The translations under genes were made by a program, and so were the position numbers. The notes beneath the pieces were generated by a model that had not been told where the DNA came from, did no database searches, and was given only the letters and a program-made list of their open reading frames with translations. This document shows, in pieces, positions 36,838 through 45,731 of a DNA stretch of 64,000 nucleotides. Origin of the DNA: Bog-756 sp049517675 (GTDB taxonomy: Bacteria > Actinomycetota > Acidimicrobiia > Acidimicrobiales > RAAP-2); contig JBEKRV010000009.1 of the NCBI GenBank assembly GCA_049517675.1, forward strand, positions 1-64,000, in the 5' to 3' direction. Positions within the stretch are counted from its first letter, which is position 1; each line of letters starts with the position of its first letter.

Positions 36838-37656
36838 ATGCCAGCGACGGTCGCACACGGGGACGGCCGCCCCACGTCCGCGCACACCGACTTCGCCGCC
36901 TCGACCCTGGCCGCGGCCAAGGCGGACCGGACCGTCTCGGTCTGCATTCCGGCCCGGAACGAGGCGGCGACCATCGGCCCGATCGTCCGGACGATCGTCT
37001 CCGAGCTCACCGCGGCCGGGGGGGGCGTCGACCTCGTCGACGAGGTGGTCGTGGTCGACGACGGTTCGAACGACCAGACCGGCGCCATCGCCGGGCGCGA
37101 GGGGGCCCGCGTCATCGCCGGGGACACGCCGAGCGGCGGGAAGGGGCAGGCCATGCGTGTCGCCCTGGCCGAGGCCGAAGGAGACCTCATCGTCTTCGTC
37201 GACGGCGACGTCACCAACTTCGGACCCCACTTCGTGACCGGCCTGCTCGGGCCGCTCATCCCCGACGACGGGACGGCCGTGGTCAAGGGCTTCTACCAAC
37301 GCCCGCTCAACGGGGAGCCGGACGGCGGCGGCCGGGTCACCGAGCTCATGGCCCGTCCGGTGATCGACCTGCTGTTCCCCGCCCTCGCCGTGGTCCGCCA
37401 GCCACTCGCCGGCGAGACGGCCGCCCCCCGGTGGGTGCTCGAGAAGTGCACCCTGGCCGACGGCTACGCCGTGGAGCTCGCCCTGCTGATCGACGTGGCC
37501 TCCCACTTCGGCGTCGAGACCATCGCCCAGGTCGACCTCGGCGTCCGCGTCCACCGGAACCGTCCGCTGTCCGAACTGCGGCCGCAGGCGACCGACATCC
37601 TGGCCGCGGCCCTGGCCCGGTCGTCACACCTCTCCGGCGACCGGGCCGGCGACTGA
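36838..37656 (+). CDS. gpgS: Glucosyl-3-phosphoglycerate synthase
   Basis: 272 residues, GT81-family glycosyltransferase that joins glucose from a nucleotide sugar to 3-phosphoglycerate, first step to glucosylglycerate and methylglucose polysaccharide. Matching segments: SVCIPARNEAATIGPIVRTI, LVDEVVVVDDGSNDQTG, GGKGQAMRVALAEAEGDLIV, the metal motif as DGD, KGFYQRPL, GGGRVTELMARP and IAQVDLGVRVHRN. The metal motif is DGD where I expect DAD or DSD. The phosphatase partner GpgP is not in the window. The protein is shorter than mycobacterial GpgS (about 320). Confidence 0.88.
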   Translation: MPATVAHGDGRPTSAHTDFAASTLAAAKADRTVSVCIPARNEAATIGPIVRTIVSELTAAGGGVDLVDEVVVVDDGSNDQTGAIAGREGARVIAGDTPSGGKGQAMRVALAEAEGDLIVFVDGDVTNFGPHFVTGLLGPLIPDDGTAVVKGFYQRPLNGEPDGGGRVTELMARPVIDLLFPALAVVRQPLAGETAAPRWVLEKCTLADGYAVELALLIDVASHFGVETIAQVDLGVRVHRNRPLSELRPQATDILAAALARSSHLSGDRAGD

Positions 37657-37708
37657 ACCCGACACCGGCACCCGGTCGTCACGCCCTCCGGCGACCGGAC
37701 CGGCACGG

Positions 37709-39397
37709 TCAGCAGCAGATCGGCTCGCCCACGTCGGCCAGTTCGGTCAGCTGGACGGCGGCCACGGCCGGAACGTGGGTCGTCACGACCGGAGTCGCCC
37801 GACCCCTCCGGGACGGCAGCAGCATCGCCACCAGCGCACCGACACCCACCACGGCCGCACCGACGGCGACCGCCGGCACCAGGCCGGACACGAAGTCCTG
37901 CCCCGAGGCGTAGCCGCCGTGCGAGCTGAACACGGCACCCAGGGCGGCGATGCCCAGGACACCTCCGAGCTCGCGGAACGCGGCGTTCGTGCCCGATGCG
38001 ACACCTTCGAGGGCCTTCGGCAGGGTCCCGAGCACGACCGAGGCGAGCGGCACGAAGAAGAGGGTCATCCCCACGCCGCACACGACGAAGGGTGCCACCA
38101 TGTCCCCGTAGGGCGTGGTCGGGGTCACGATCGAGGCCAGCCACGCGAGACCGGCGGCCTGGAGCGCGAGGCCGGCGACCACGAGGGGTTTGCCGCCCCA
38201 GCGTTCGGCCAGCTGGCCCACCACCGGTGCCAACAGCATGGTGATCGCCGTCCAGGGCAGGATCCGCACCCCGGCCGACAGCGGCGAGTACCCCTGCACG
38301 GTCTGGAGGAACTGGGTCAGGAAGAAGATCGAGCCGAACATCCCGAAGCTGAACAGGAGGGCGGTCGCATTGACGGCGGCGAACCCGCGGCGGGCGAAGA
38401 GGCGGATGTCGAGCATCGGGTGGTCGGTACGTAGCTCCCAGGCCGCGAAGGCGGCCAGCATGGCCGCTCCCACCGCGAACGAGGTGAGGACCGACGTCGA
38501 CGTCCAGCCGTGGGCGTTGCCCCGGACCAGGCCAAGCACGACGCCGAAGAGCCCGACGCTCACCAGGCTCACGCCGGTCAGGTCCAGGGGGGCGGCCGAT
38601 CCGCGGGACTCCGCCAGACGCCAGCGGGCCAGCGGGAGCAGCAGGATCCCGACCGGTACGTTGAGCCAGAAGATGTACTGCCAGGCCCAGCCGCTGGTGA
38701 CGGCCCCGCCCACCAGCGGACCGACAGCCACCGCGGTCCCGCCGATGGCGCCCCAGATGCCGAGCGCCGCGTTGCGACGCTCCGGACGGACGGCGGCGCT
38801 CAGCAGCGTGAGCGACAGGGGCATGATCATCGCCGCGCCGGCACCCTGCAGCGCCCGGGCCGCGATCAGGGCACCGATGCTCGGCGCCACGGCGGCGGCG
38901 GCCGACGACGCGGTGAAGAGTGCGATCCCCGTCACGAAGATCCGGCGACGCCCGAAGCGTTCGCCGAGTGCGGCCGCCGACAGGAGGAGCACGGCGAAGG
39001 TGAGTGTGTACGCGTTCACCGTCCACTCGAGGCCCGAGAGCCCGGCGTGGAGGTGGACGCGGATGACCGGAAGGGCGGTCGAGACCACCAGGTTGTCGAG
39101 CGAGGCCATGAACAGGGCCAGACCGGTGATGGCCACGGCCCAGACTGCGCGGGAGCGCGCCGCCGGTGACTCGAGGTCGACCTCGTGGGGAGTGCCCCCG
39201 CCACCGGACCGAGCTGCCGGCGCCGGTGGTGGTGACGTCGGGGCCACCGTGGCCCCACCACCGTCCGTCCTCCCCGCCCGGGGACGGCGGACGGTGGTGA
39301 ACGTCCGGCGACGGTACGGGACCGGCGGCCACTCATCCAGTTGTGAGTGCTCACTAACCCTGCGGGGCAAAAAAAGGGGGATGACGGGCTGGTTCAT
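37709..39397 (-). CDS. MFS drug exporter, DHA2/EmrB type
   Basis: Up to 562 residues with fourteen predicted helices, matching drug-proton antiporters: motif A-like LGERFGRRRIF, ARALQGAGAAMIMPLSLTLL and GPLVGGAVTSGWAWQYIFWL. ATG at 39397 overlaps the TetR stop (ATGA). However, an operator-like palindrome lies at 39344-39357, inside this frame, and the first 50 codons are Arg/Pro-rich. GTG at 39247 (VAPTSPPP) may be the true start, with its own promoter. It is probably repressed by the TetR gene just upstream and exports a toxic compound. Confidence 0.88.
   Translation of the reverse strand: MNQPVIPLFLPRRVSEHSQLDEWPPVPYRRRTFTTVRRPRAGRTDGGGATVAPTSPPPAPAARSGGGGTPHEVDLESPAARSRAVWAVAITGLALFMASLDNLVVSTALPVIRVHLHAGLSGLEWTVNAYTLTFAVLLLSAAALGERFGRRRIFVTGIALFTASSAAAAVAPSIGALIAARALQGAGAAMIMPLSLTLLSAAVRPERRNAALGIWGAIGGTAVAVGPLVGGAVTSGWAWQYIFWLNVPVGILLLPLARWRLAESRGSAAPLDLTGVSLVSVGLFGVVLGLVRGNAHGWTSTSVLTSFAVGAAMLAAFAAWELRTDHPMLDIRLFARRGFAAVNATALLFSFGMFGSIFFLTQFLQTVQGYSPLSAGVRILPWTAITMLLAPVVGQLAERWGGKPLVVAGLALQAAGLAWLASIVTPTTPYGDMVAPFVVCGVGMTLFFVPLASVVLGTLPKALEGVASGTNAAFRELGGVLGIAALGAVFSSHGGYASGQDFVSGLVPAVAVGAAVVGVGALVAMLLPSRRGRATPVVTTHVPAVAAVQLTELADVGEPICC
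39344..39357. promoter_or_regulatory. Second copy of the TetR operator, ahead of the exporter
   Basis: TGAGTG-CT-CACTAA is the same palindrome as the one before the TetR gene (arms TGAGTG/CACTCA), with one base changed. It lies 50 bases after the TetR stop and inside the longer MFS frame. Confidence 0.65.
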
Positions 39398-40020
39398 GCG
39401 GGTACCTCCGTGGACTTGACCAGCTCGGCGCTGCGCTGGTCCTTGATGGCTTGGGTGGCGGCTCGGATGGCGGTGAGCTTGTCGGGCATCGGACAGAAGC
39501 TCTGGGCCCAGTGCTCGGAAACGGTCAGCAGGTCGATGGCGGACATCACGTTGAGCATCATCCCCATGGCGAAGAACTTCCGGAGCTCCTCGTCGGGTAG
39601 GAGGGTCCGCTCGTGTACCAGGTGCCACAGCACCTCGAAGGTGCTCCGGCAGGCGGCGGCGATGTCGGGGTCCCCCGGGGCCGCGGCGAACCCGTGGAGC
39701 TCGACCTGGAGGACCTCGGGGTCCTGCATGAGGTCCATGTAGGCATCGCCCATGGCGGCCATGGCCTCCTCGCCCACGAGGCCCGTCCCGGCCCGCGCCA
39801 TCGACGCGATGATCCGGTCGGACACCAGTTCGTAGGTGGCGATGAACAGGTCCTTCTTGGTGCCGAACAGACGGAACAGGTAGGGCTGCGAGATCCCGGC
39901 ACGGGCGGCGATGGCCTCGGTCGAGGTGCCGGCGTAGCCGGAACGGGCGAACTCGGTGACGGCGGCGGCCAGCACGGCGGTCCGGCGGTCCGATGCAGTC
40001 ATCCGTGTCGATACCATCAT
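39394..40020 (-). CDS. TetR-family regulator of the MFS exporter
   Basis: About 208 residues. The helix-turn-helix is near the N-terminus: FARSGYAGTSTEAIAARAG, ISQPYLFRLFGTKKDLF. Several ATGs are possible (40020, 40017, 40002); GTG at 40041 falls inside the operator and is not preferred. The short distance between operator and ATG suggests a leaderless or nearly leaderless message. The same strand and overlap with the MFS gene point to a dedicated repressor. Confidence 0.88.
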   Translation of the reverse strand: MMVSTRMTASDRRTAVLAAAVTEFARSGYAGTSTEAIAARAGISQPYLFRLFGTKKDLFIATYELVSDRIIASMARAGTGLVGEEAMAAMGDAYMDLMQDPEVLQVELHGFAAAPGDPDIAAACRSTFEVLWHLVHERTLLPDEELRKFFAMGMMLNVMSAIDLLTVSEHWAQSFCPMPDKLTAIRAATQAIKDQRSAELVKSTEVPA

Positions 40021-40030
40021 CGGTCCATTG

Positions 40031-40044
40031 TGAGTGTTCACTCA
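40031..40044. promoter_or_regulatory. Operator palindrome before the TetR gene
   Basis: TGAGTG-TT-CACTCA is a perfect palindrome with six-base arms, 11 bases ahead of ATG 40020. The near-identical site at 39344-39357 supports specific binding by this TetR protein. Confidence 0.7.
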
Positions 40045-40140
40045 CTACCTTGTCAAGCCCCTTTCCCGATTCCGCCCGGGCCGCCGGCGATCACCGGGGA
40101 AAGACCAGGTCCACCAGGGTCCGCGGGGTAGCGTCCCGGC

Positions 40141-41577
40141 ATGCGTCTCGAACCGTCTCCCTCCCCCGGAGACCTCCCGGCCGTCTCGGGAGACGGGTCG
40201 CTGGCCGACACCGTCCTCGTCTCCAACCGCGGGCCCCTGTCGTTCCGCCTGGAGGACGGCCGTCCGGTGCGGGTCGCGTCGGGGGGCGGGCTCGCCGGAT
40301 CCCTGCACCCGCTGGTCGAGGGGAGCGATGCCACGTGGGTCGCCTGCTCGATGAGCGAGGCCGACCGGATGGCCGCCGCCGACGGCCTCATGACGGTGGG
40401 CGGCCTCTGCGTGGACCTCGTCGAACCGGATCGCGAGATGTACAACATGGCCTACAACGTGGTGTCCAACTCCACGTTGTGGTTCTGCCACCACCACCTG
40501 TTCGACGCGGCCCGCCGGCCGCGCACCGACCGGCGGTGGATGGAGGCGTGGGACGCCTACCGCGACTTCAACGTGCTCATGGCGTCCCGGGTGGCCGACG
40601 TCGCCCCCGAAGGCGGCCGGGTGCTGGTCCAGGACTATCACCTCGCACTGATGGCGCCGACCCTGCACACCCTCCGGCCCGACCTGCGCACCGTCCACTT
40701 CACCCACACTCCGTTCGCCGACCCTTCCGTGCTGCGGATGCTCCCGACCGTGGTCGGGGACGAACTGCTGGCCTCCCTGGCCCGGTTCGGCTCCTGTGGC
40801 TTCCATTCCGAGCGGTGGGCGTCCGCCTACCGGGCCGGCCTGGCCACTGCCGGCCTGGACGGCGGGGCCAACCGCACGTTCATCTCCCCCCTGTCGAGCG
40901 ACGCCGACCGGCTCCGGTCCGCGGCGTCCGGGCCGGCGGTCGCCTCCGCCCTGTCCCGCATCGAGAAGTCCGTGGGCGGAGCCGACCGCAAGGTGATCGT
41001 CCGGGTCGACCGGATGGAGCTGTCGAAGAACCTGCTGCGCGGGTTCTGGGCCTTCGAGGAGCTCCTCGAGCACGAGCCCTCCCACCGGGAACGGGTCGTC
41101 TTCGTCGCCCTCGCGTACCCGACCCGCCAGGGACTGCCGGAATACCTCGCCTACCAGGAGGAGGTCGAGTCGACGGTGGCCAGGATCAACGAGCGCTGGT
41201 CCACACCGGGGTGGACCCCGGTCGTGCTCGAGGTCGACGACGACTACCCCCGGTCGCTCGCGGCACTCACCCGGTACGACGTGCTCCTCGTCAACCCGGT
41301 GCGCGACGGGCTGAACCTGGTGGCGAAGGAGGGCCCGGTCATCAACGGCCGCGCCGGCGTCCTCGCCCTGTCCCGCGAGGCGGGGGCCTTCGACCAACTT
41401 TCCGGCGGCGCCCTCGAGGTCAATCCGTTCGACGTGACCGGGACGGCGACGGTCCTGTCACGGGCGCTGGCCGCCGATGGGGACGAGCGGGCGGCACGGG
41501 CCGCCGCCCTGCGCACGGCCATCCTGGCCCGAAGGCCATCCGACTGGTTCAACGACCTGCTGGCCGCCGCGCGCTGA
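40141..41577 (+). CDS. otsA: Trehalose-6-phosphate synthase (GT20)
   Basis: 478 residues. Joins UDP- or GDP-glucose and glucose-6-phosphate. Conserved parts: VLVSNRGPLSF, the glycine loop SGGGLAGSLHPL, WFCHHHLFD, VQDYHLALM, VHFTHTPFADP, DRMELSKNL, EYLAYQEEVE and VNPVRDGLNLVAKEGPV. It converges with the phosphatase gene otsB only five bases away, so the two steps of trehalose synthesis are adjacent but on opposite strands. Trehalose is an osmolyte and stress protectant. Confidence 0.92.
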   Translation: MRLEPSPSPGDLPAVSGDGSLADTVLVSNRGPLSFRLEDGRPVRVASGGGLAGSLHPLVEGSDATWVACSMSEADRMAAADGLMTVGGLCVDLVEPDREMYNMAYNVVSNSTLWFCHHHLFDAARRPRTDRRWMEAWDAYRDFNVLMASRVADVAPEGGRVLVQDYHLALMAPTLHTLRPDLRTVHFTHTPFADPSVLRMLPTVVGDELLASLARFGSCGFHSERWASAYRAGLATAGLDGGANRTFISPLSSDADRLRSAASGPAVASALSRIEKSVGGADRKVIVRVDRMELSKNLLRGFWAFEELLEHEPSHRERVVFVALAYPTRQGLPEYLAYQEEVESTVARINERWSTPGWTPVVLEVDDDYPRSLAALTRYDVLLVNPVRDGLNLVAKEGPVINGRAGVLALSREAGAFDQLSGGALEVNPFDVTGTATVLSRALAADGDERAARAAALRTAILARRPSDWFNDLLAAAR

Positions 41578-41582
41578 GGCTC

Positions 41583-42374
41583 TCAGCCCCCGGTGCCACC
41601 GGCCGACGCCTGGTCGGCCATCCAGCTCAGGAGGGCCACGGCACGTCTGGGTCCGGCCACGGAGAGATCGGCAGCCGCCACCACCTCGGGGACGGTCTCG
41701 TCGTCGACGACCGCCACACCGACCGCCGCCAATCCGTCCTCGGTCGACCGCCGGCGGAGCTCGGCGAAGGCCGGCAGGTCACCGACATCGTCGCCGAGGA
41801 AGCAGGCCGCGGTGCACCCCTCGGTCAGCCGACGGACGACGGTGCCCTTGTCGATGGCCAGCGGAGGACGCAGCTCGACGGACAGGCGGCCCGGATGGGC
41901 GACCAGGCCGGAGCGCGACACCACATCGGCCACCCGCTCCCCCGCCCATCCTTCGGCCCCGCGGGCCCGTCGCCAGTGGACGGTGACCGCCGCCGCCTTG
42001 GCCTCGACCAGCACGCCGTCCGGGGCACCGACCCGGAGCCGATCGGCCGCCTCGGCCACCGTCGGAAGCCAATCCGACGCGGCATCGTCGAGCACCACCA
42101 CGCCGTCGGAGCCGACGGATTCCATTCCGTACAGGCCGAACAGGCGGGCCCCGGTGGTTCCCCCGGACCCCGGCGCGGTCGCCGAGCCGAGGTGCTCCCA
42201 CAGGAACGACGCCGATCGGCCCGAGACCACAGCCACCGCGGCGAAGTTCACGGCCAGCCGTCGCAGCAGGGCCGGGACGCCCTCGACCGGGCGGGCGGCG
42301 GCCGGGTCGTCGACGATGGGCGCCAGTGTCCCGTCGAAGTCGGTGACCACCGCAGTGGTCGACGGGTCGGCCAC
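41583..42374 (-). CDS. otsB: Trehalose-6-phosphate phosphatase
   Basis: About 263 residues of the HAD superfamily. Motif I is VVTDFDGTLAP (nucleophile and acid Asp), motif II VVSGRSA, then YGMESVG, the cap region with VTVHWRRA and motif IV FLGDDVGDLPAF. The start is uncertain: the frame is open upstream through the preceding gene, with no ATG. GTG at 42374 is the first plausible codon and leaves eleven residues before motif I, which is short. A CTG at 42452 or a longer start cannot be excluded. Confidence 0.85.
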   Translation of the reverse strand: MADPSTTAVVTDFDGTLAPIVDDPAAARPVEGVPALLRRLAVNFAAVAVVSGRSASFLWEHLGSATAPGSGGTTGARLFGLYGMESVGSDGVVVLDDAASDWLPTVAEAADRLRVGAPDGVLVEAKAAAVTVHWRRARGAEGWAGERVADVVSRSGLVAHPGRLSVELRPPLAIDKGTVVRRLTEGCTAACFLGDDVGDLPAFAELRRRSTEDGLAAVGVAVVDDETVPEVVAAADLSVAGPRRAVALLSWMADQASAGGTGG

Positions 42375-42448
42375 CAGCGGTGCCAGGATGGCCGCGGCGT
42401 TCGGCCCGAGGGGCTCGCCGCCCGGACGCCCGGACCCGACGGTGCCGG

Positions 42449-43042
42449 TCAGGTTCCCACGGTGGTGGTCGTCGAGGTGACTCCTGAAGCCAGGTCCGGC
42501 GCGACGACGACCAGGATCTCGGCTGTCCCGATCGTGCTCACTGGGGCGGCCGTGGTGTAGGGCTGGACCGCCGACGCGGGCAGGTGGAGCGCGGCGGCGA
42601 CCTCGGTGGCCGCCGCCTTCTCGCCGGCCACGTAGTACACGGCCGACGTCGTCACGTTGGCCGAGGCGTTGATCGGCGCCTGCAAGTCCCACCCGGCCGT
42701 CTGCAGTCGACTGGTCACCGCGGCGGCCGCCCCGCTCACGCCCGATGCATTGGCCACCAGGACCGGGACGTTCGACGGGGGCTTCGGCATCGTGGTGGTA
42801 GTCGTCGTCGGAGCGGTGACACCGTGGCCCGGCCTCGTGGTCGTCGTGGTGCTGGAGGCCGGTCCCGACGGCGACGTGTGGATCTGGCCGAGGAGGAGCA
42901 CGGTGGCCAGGATGAAGAGCCCGAGGAGGATGACCGCCCGGTCCACGGGCAAGCGGTGGCTCGAGCGCTCCGAGGCAGGTGGGTCGGGCGCCGGGTCATC
43001 GTCCACTCCCGCCAGCCTGCCAACCATGGGGTGGATAAGCAA
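42449..43042 (-). CDS. LytR_C domain membrane protein
   Basis: Up to 197 residues. A membrane helix at about 36-52 (AVILLGLFILATVLLLGQIH) is followed by a Thr/Pro-rich linker with two runs of Thr and a LytR C-terminal-type domain (VPVLVANASGVSGAAAAVTS, with the A-x3-GA pattern of the family). Such stand-alone LytR_C proteins are common in actinobacteria and probably bind cell-wall glycans. TTG at 43042 has GGGAAGGGAG close upstream; ATG at 43027 is the alternative. It precedes otsB but need not be related. Confidence 0.75.
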   Translation of the reverse strand: MLIHPMVGRLAGVDDDPAPDPPASERSSHRLPVDRAVILLGLFILATVLLLGQIHTSPSGPASSTTTTTRPGHGVTAPTTTTTTMPKPPSNVPVLVANASGVSGAAAAVTSRLQTAGWDLQAPINASANVTTSAVYYVAGEKAAATEVAAALHLPASAVQPYTTAAPVSTIGTAEILVVVAPDLASGVTSTTTTVGT

Positions 43043-43105
43043 GCACTCCCTTCCCCCAGGTCAGGGGCCGTAGACTGACGCGGGCTCCGACTCCGTCGGA
43101 CCTGC

Positions 43106-43178
43106 GCCGGTGTAGCTCAGTTGGCAGAGCAGACGATTTGTAATCGTCAGGTCGTGGGTTCAATTCCCACCGCCGGCT
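43106..43178 (+). tRNA. tRNA-Thr (anticodon UGU)
   Basis: A full cloverleaf can be drawn: acceptor GCCGGTG pairs with CGCCGGC (one G-U), D arm with AGTTGGCAGA loop, anticodon stem GACGA/TCGTC around loop TTTGTAA, and T arm GTGGG-TTCAATT-CCCAC. The anticodon TGT reads ACA threonine codons. The discriminator is T and CCA is not encoded. Confidence 0.95.
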
Positions 43179-43407
43179 CCTCGCAGTACCAGGTCGTCGG
43201 CACGTCCGCCCGAGCGGGCGGCCCGGATCGCACAGCGGCACCGCATCGCAGAGCGGCACCGGGCCCCCGTAGGGTGAGGGCGTGACCGGACGAGGAACGT
43301 CTCCGCGGCAGGCCGGCGCCGATCACCAGGGGGGTGTTCCCCGAATCCGCTCGACGTCGGGTCCGGGCCTCGGTCGTCCTGCGGCGACCACCTGCCCGTA
43401 GTCCCCG

Positions 43408-45075
43408 ATGGAAGATCCGACCGACGAAGGGCTCCGCCGTGACGTGGGCTTCTTCGGACTGCTCTGGATCTCGGCCGGGACGACACTCGGCTCGGGTTGG
43501 CTCTTCGGCGCTTTCGTCGCGTTGACCATCGCCGGGCCCGCTGCGCTCATCGGCTGGCTCCTGGCTGCGCTCTTCATGACGCCGATCGCCCTGGTGTACG
43601 CCGAGCTGGGTGCGATGTTCCCCGAGAGCGGAGGACCCGGACGCTTCGCCCACCACGCCTTCGGCAGCCTGGCCGGAGCGACCTTCGGCTGGTTCGCCTA
43701 CGTCCAGGCGGCGACGATCGCCCCGATCGAGGTGCTCGCCGCCATCGAGTACCTGTCGACGAACTCCTGGGCCACGGGCCTCTACAACGCCGATCGCGGA
43801 ACGCTCAGCGCCTCGGGCTACGTCGTGGCCGCGGTGCTCATGGGCGTCTTCGTCACGCTCAACCTCCTGGGGATACGTCTACTGTCCCGAGCCAATTCGG
43901 CGATCACGGTCTTCAAGCTGGCCATCCCCTCGCTGACCGCCGTCGCCCTCATCGTCGCCGGCTTCCACCTCCACAACTTCACGGCCGCAGGCGGATTCTT
44001 CGTGCACGGCGGCGCCGGGCCCACCCAGGCCGTACTGAGCGCGATCACGGCCGGTGGCATCGCCTTCGCGCTGATGGGCTTCGAAGGGGCGCTCGAGGTG
44101 GGCGGCGAGAGCACCCACCCCCAGCGGGACCTCCCCCGTGCCGTCTTCGGCGCCTTCGTCGGCTGCACGGTCATCTACATCGCCGTCCAGGTCGCCTTCA
44201 TCGGCGCCCTCCCGCCGGCCCTGCTGGCCCATTACTCGAGTTGGACGCAGCTGGCCACGGACCCGCAACTCTCGAGAGCGCCCTTCTTCGTCCTGTCCAG
44301 CCTCATCGGTCTGGTGTGGCTGGCCTGGATCATGCGCGTCGACGCCGTGGTCTCACCGAGCGGCACGGGCCTGCTCTATCTGACCGGGGCATCGAGGCTG
44401 AGCTTCGGGCTGAGCAGGGACGGCTACGTGCCGAAACTCTTCCTGGTCGAGGACGAGCGCAGCGACGTCCCCTTCTGGGGCGTGATCATGTCCGGGGTGC
44501 TCGGCCTGCTCTTCCTCCTGCCCTTCCCGAGCTGGGGCAAGCTCGTGAGCGTCGTGACCGGCGCCGTGGTGCTGATGTACGCCGCAGCGCCCCTGGCGCT
44601 CGGATCCCTGCGGCGCACCCGGCCCGGGGCCGACCGGCCCTACCGGCTCCCGGCGGCGGGCCTGCTCGCACCGACGTCCTTCGTCTTCGCCACCTTCATC
44701 GCCTACTGGTCCGGATGGCAGACCATCTCCACCTTGATGATCGCCCTCCTCCTGGGCTACGGCCTCATGGGCGCGGCCCGGTCGTTCCACCTCGACCTCG
44801 AGCCACCCCGGATCGAGTGGGCCTCCGCCCGGTGGCTCTTCCCCTACCTGATCGGCCTCTCGGTCGTCTCCTATCTGGGCGACTTCGGCACCGGCGCGAT
44901 CCTGGGCGGGGTCGGACCGTTCAAGGGCATCCTCGTCGGGGGCCACGGCGTGATCCCGCTGTGGTGGGACATGGCCTGCCTGACCGTGCTGAGCCTGGTG
45001 ATCTACGCCGGCGCCATGGCCCAGGGTACTGTGGTCGACCCGACGGCATCCCCGGTCGACGGGCCGTGTCCCTGA
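43408..45075 (+). CDS. APC-family amino-acid permease
   Basis: 555 residues with about twelve to fourteen helices. The first helix has the unwound substrate loop SAGTTLGSGWLFG and helix 3 reads YAELGAMFPESGGPGRFAHH, the hallmark of APC transporters. Helix 6 has GGIAFALMGFEGALEVGGES. It probably imports an amino acid or polyamine with protons. The start at ATG 43408 is fixed by the charged EDPTDEGLRRDVGFFGLLW, usual before helix 1. It stands alone between tRNA-Thr and a convergent small gene. Confidence 0.9.
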   Translation: MEDPTDEGLRRDVGFFGLLWISAGTTLGSGWLFGAFVALTIAGPAALIGWLLAALFMTPIALVYAELGAMFPESGGPGRFAHHAFGSLAGATFGWFAYVQAATIAPIEVLAAIEYLSTNSWATGLYNADRGTLSASGYVVAAVLMGVFVTLNLLGIRLLSRANSAITVFKLAIPSLTAVALIVAGFHLHNFTAAGGFFVHGGAGPTQAVLSAITAGGIAFALMGFEGALEVGGESTHPQRDLPRAVFGAFVGCTVIYIAVQVAFIGALPPALLAHYSSWTQLATDPQLSRAPFFVLSSLIGLVWLAWIMRVDAVVSPSGTGLLYLTGASRLSFGLSRDGYVPKLFLVEDERSDVPFWGVIMSGVLGLLFLLPFPSWGKLVSVVTGAVVLMYAAAPLALGSLRRTRPGADRPYRLPAAGLLAPTSFVFATFIAYWSGWQTISTLMIALLLGYGLMGAARSFHLDLEPPRIEWASARWLFPYLIGLSVVSYLGDFGTGAILGGVGPFKGILVGGHGVIPLWWDMACLTVLSLVIYAGAMAQGTVVDPTASPVDGPCP

Positions 45076-45109
45076 CCCGGTTCCGAATGCCGGGGCCGGC
45101 CCCAGTGTC

Positions 45110-45532
45110 TCAGCTGGCCCTCCACCACCGGTGGAAGCCGGCGCGCTGGTTCCTCGGCGCCTCGGTCGTGTCGACCGCGGTCTGGTCGTCCCCCGGCCAG
45201 GTGACCTGACTGCATGCCGAGCAGACCCGCGCGCCGTCGACCATCCGGGTGACGCACACGTGCCCGCACCGCTCACACTTGCGGCCCACGTAGACCTCGG
45301 CCGAGTGGAGGGGACGGTCCGCCGCCAGGAGGCGGAGCCGCTCCTGCACGTCCTCGCGCAGACCGATCCCGCCGTCCTCGGTCTGCTCGACGAGGTCCCA
45401 TGCGATCATCTCGTGCAGCAACGGGACCAGCCGGTCGAGTCGGCGCTTCGGGTCGTCCACGGCCTTGAGGGAACGCATCCCCCAGTCCTCGCCGCTCCCC
45501 AAGCGCACCGTCCTGGCTGCCGTGTCCACCAT
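45110..45532 (-). CDS. Small protein with winged-helix-like part and zinc ribbon
   Basis: 140 residues from ATG 45532, preceded by AGGGAG. The first half (KRRLDRLVPLLHEMIAWDLV, then LREDVQERLRLLAADR) reads like a helical DNA-binding-type domain, but no family is recognised. The second half has CERCGHVCVTRMVDGARVCSAC, a four-cysteine knuckle that should bind zinc. It could be a small transcription-related protein. It heads the stress-type cluster shared with Hsp20. Confidence 0.65.
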   Translation of the reverse strand: MVDTAARTVRLGSGEDWGMRSLKAVDDPKRRLDRLVPLLHEMIAWDLVEQTEDGGIGLREDVQERLRLLAADRPLHSAEVYVGRKCERCGHVCVTRMVDGARVCSACSQVTWPGDDQTAVDTTEAPRNQRAGFHRWWRAS

Positions 45533-45731
45533 CTCACTCTCCCTTGCCGACCATCGGGGACTTCCCGGTGACCACCGGCGCTCCGCGTGCTCCGTCGTCA
45601 TCGTGATCGACCCCGGAGGACCGGCACAGGGCCGAAAGTCACCGATCGGCCTCGGGCGTCCTCGGACCGACAGCTCGGCCCGCGCTGACCCTCCGGCGGA
45701 CGACGGACTCCCGGCCCCGACCGGAACCTGC

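Noticed and set aside
37709..40045. A fusion of TetR and MFS in one 778-residue frame
   Set aside because: The MFS frame stays open through the tetR gene by chance; the upstream part is out of frame with the real TetR protein, which has its own start and stop.
43179..43407. A gene in the gap between tRNA-Thr and the permease
   Set aside because: The minus-strand frames here are Arg/Gly-rich, run through the tRNA and into the permease, and have no start signal.
45598..45731. A 62-residue minus-strand gene between the zinc-ribbon gene and Hsp20
   Set aside because: Arg/Gly/Pro-rich composition, no ribosome binding site, and it overlaps the Hsp20 coding end.
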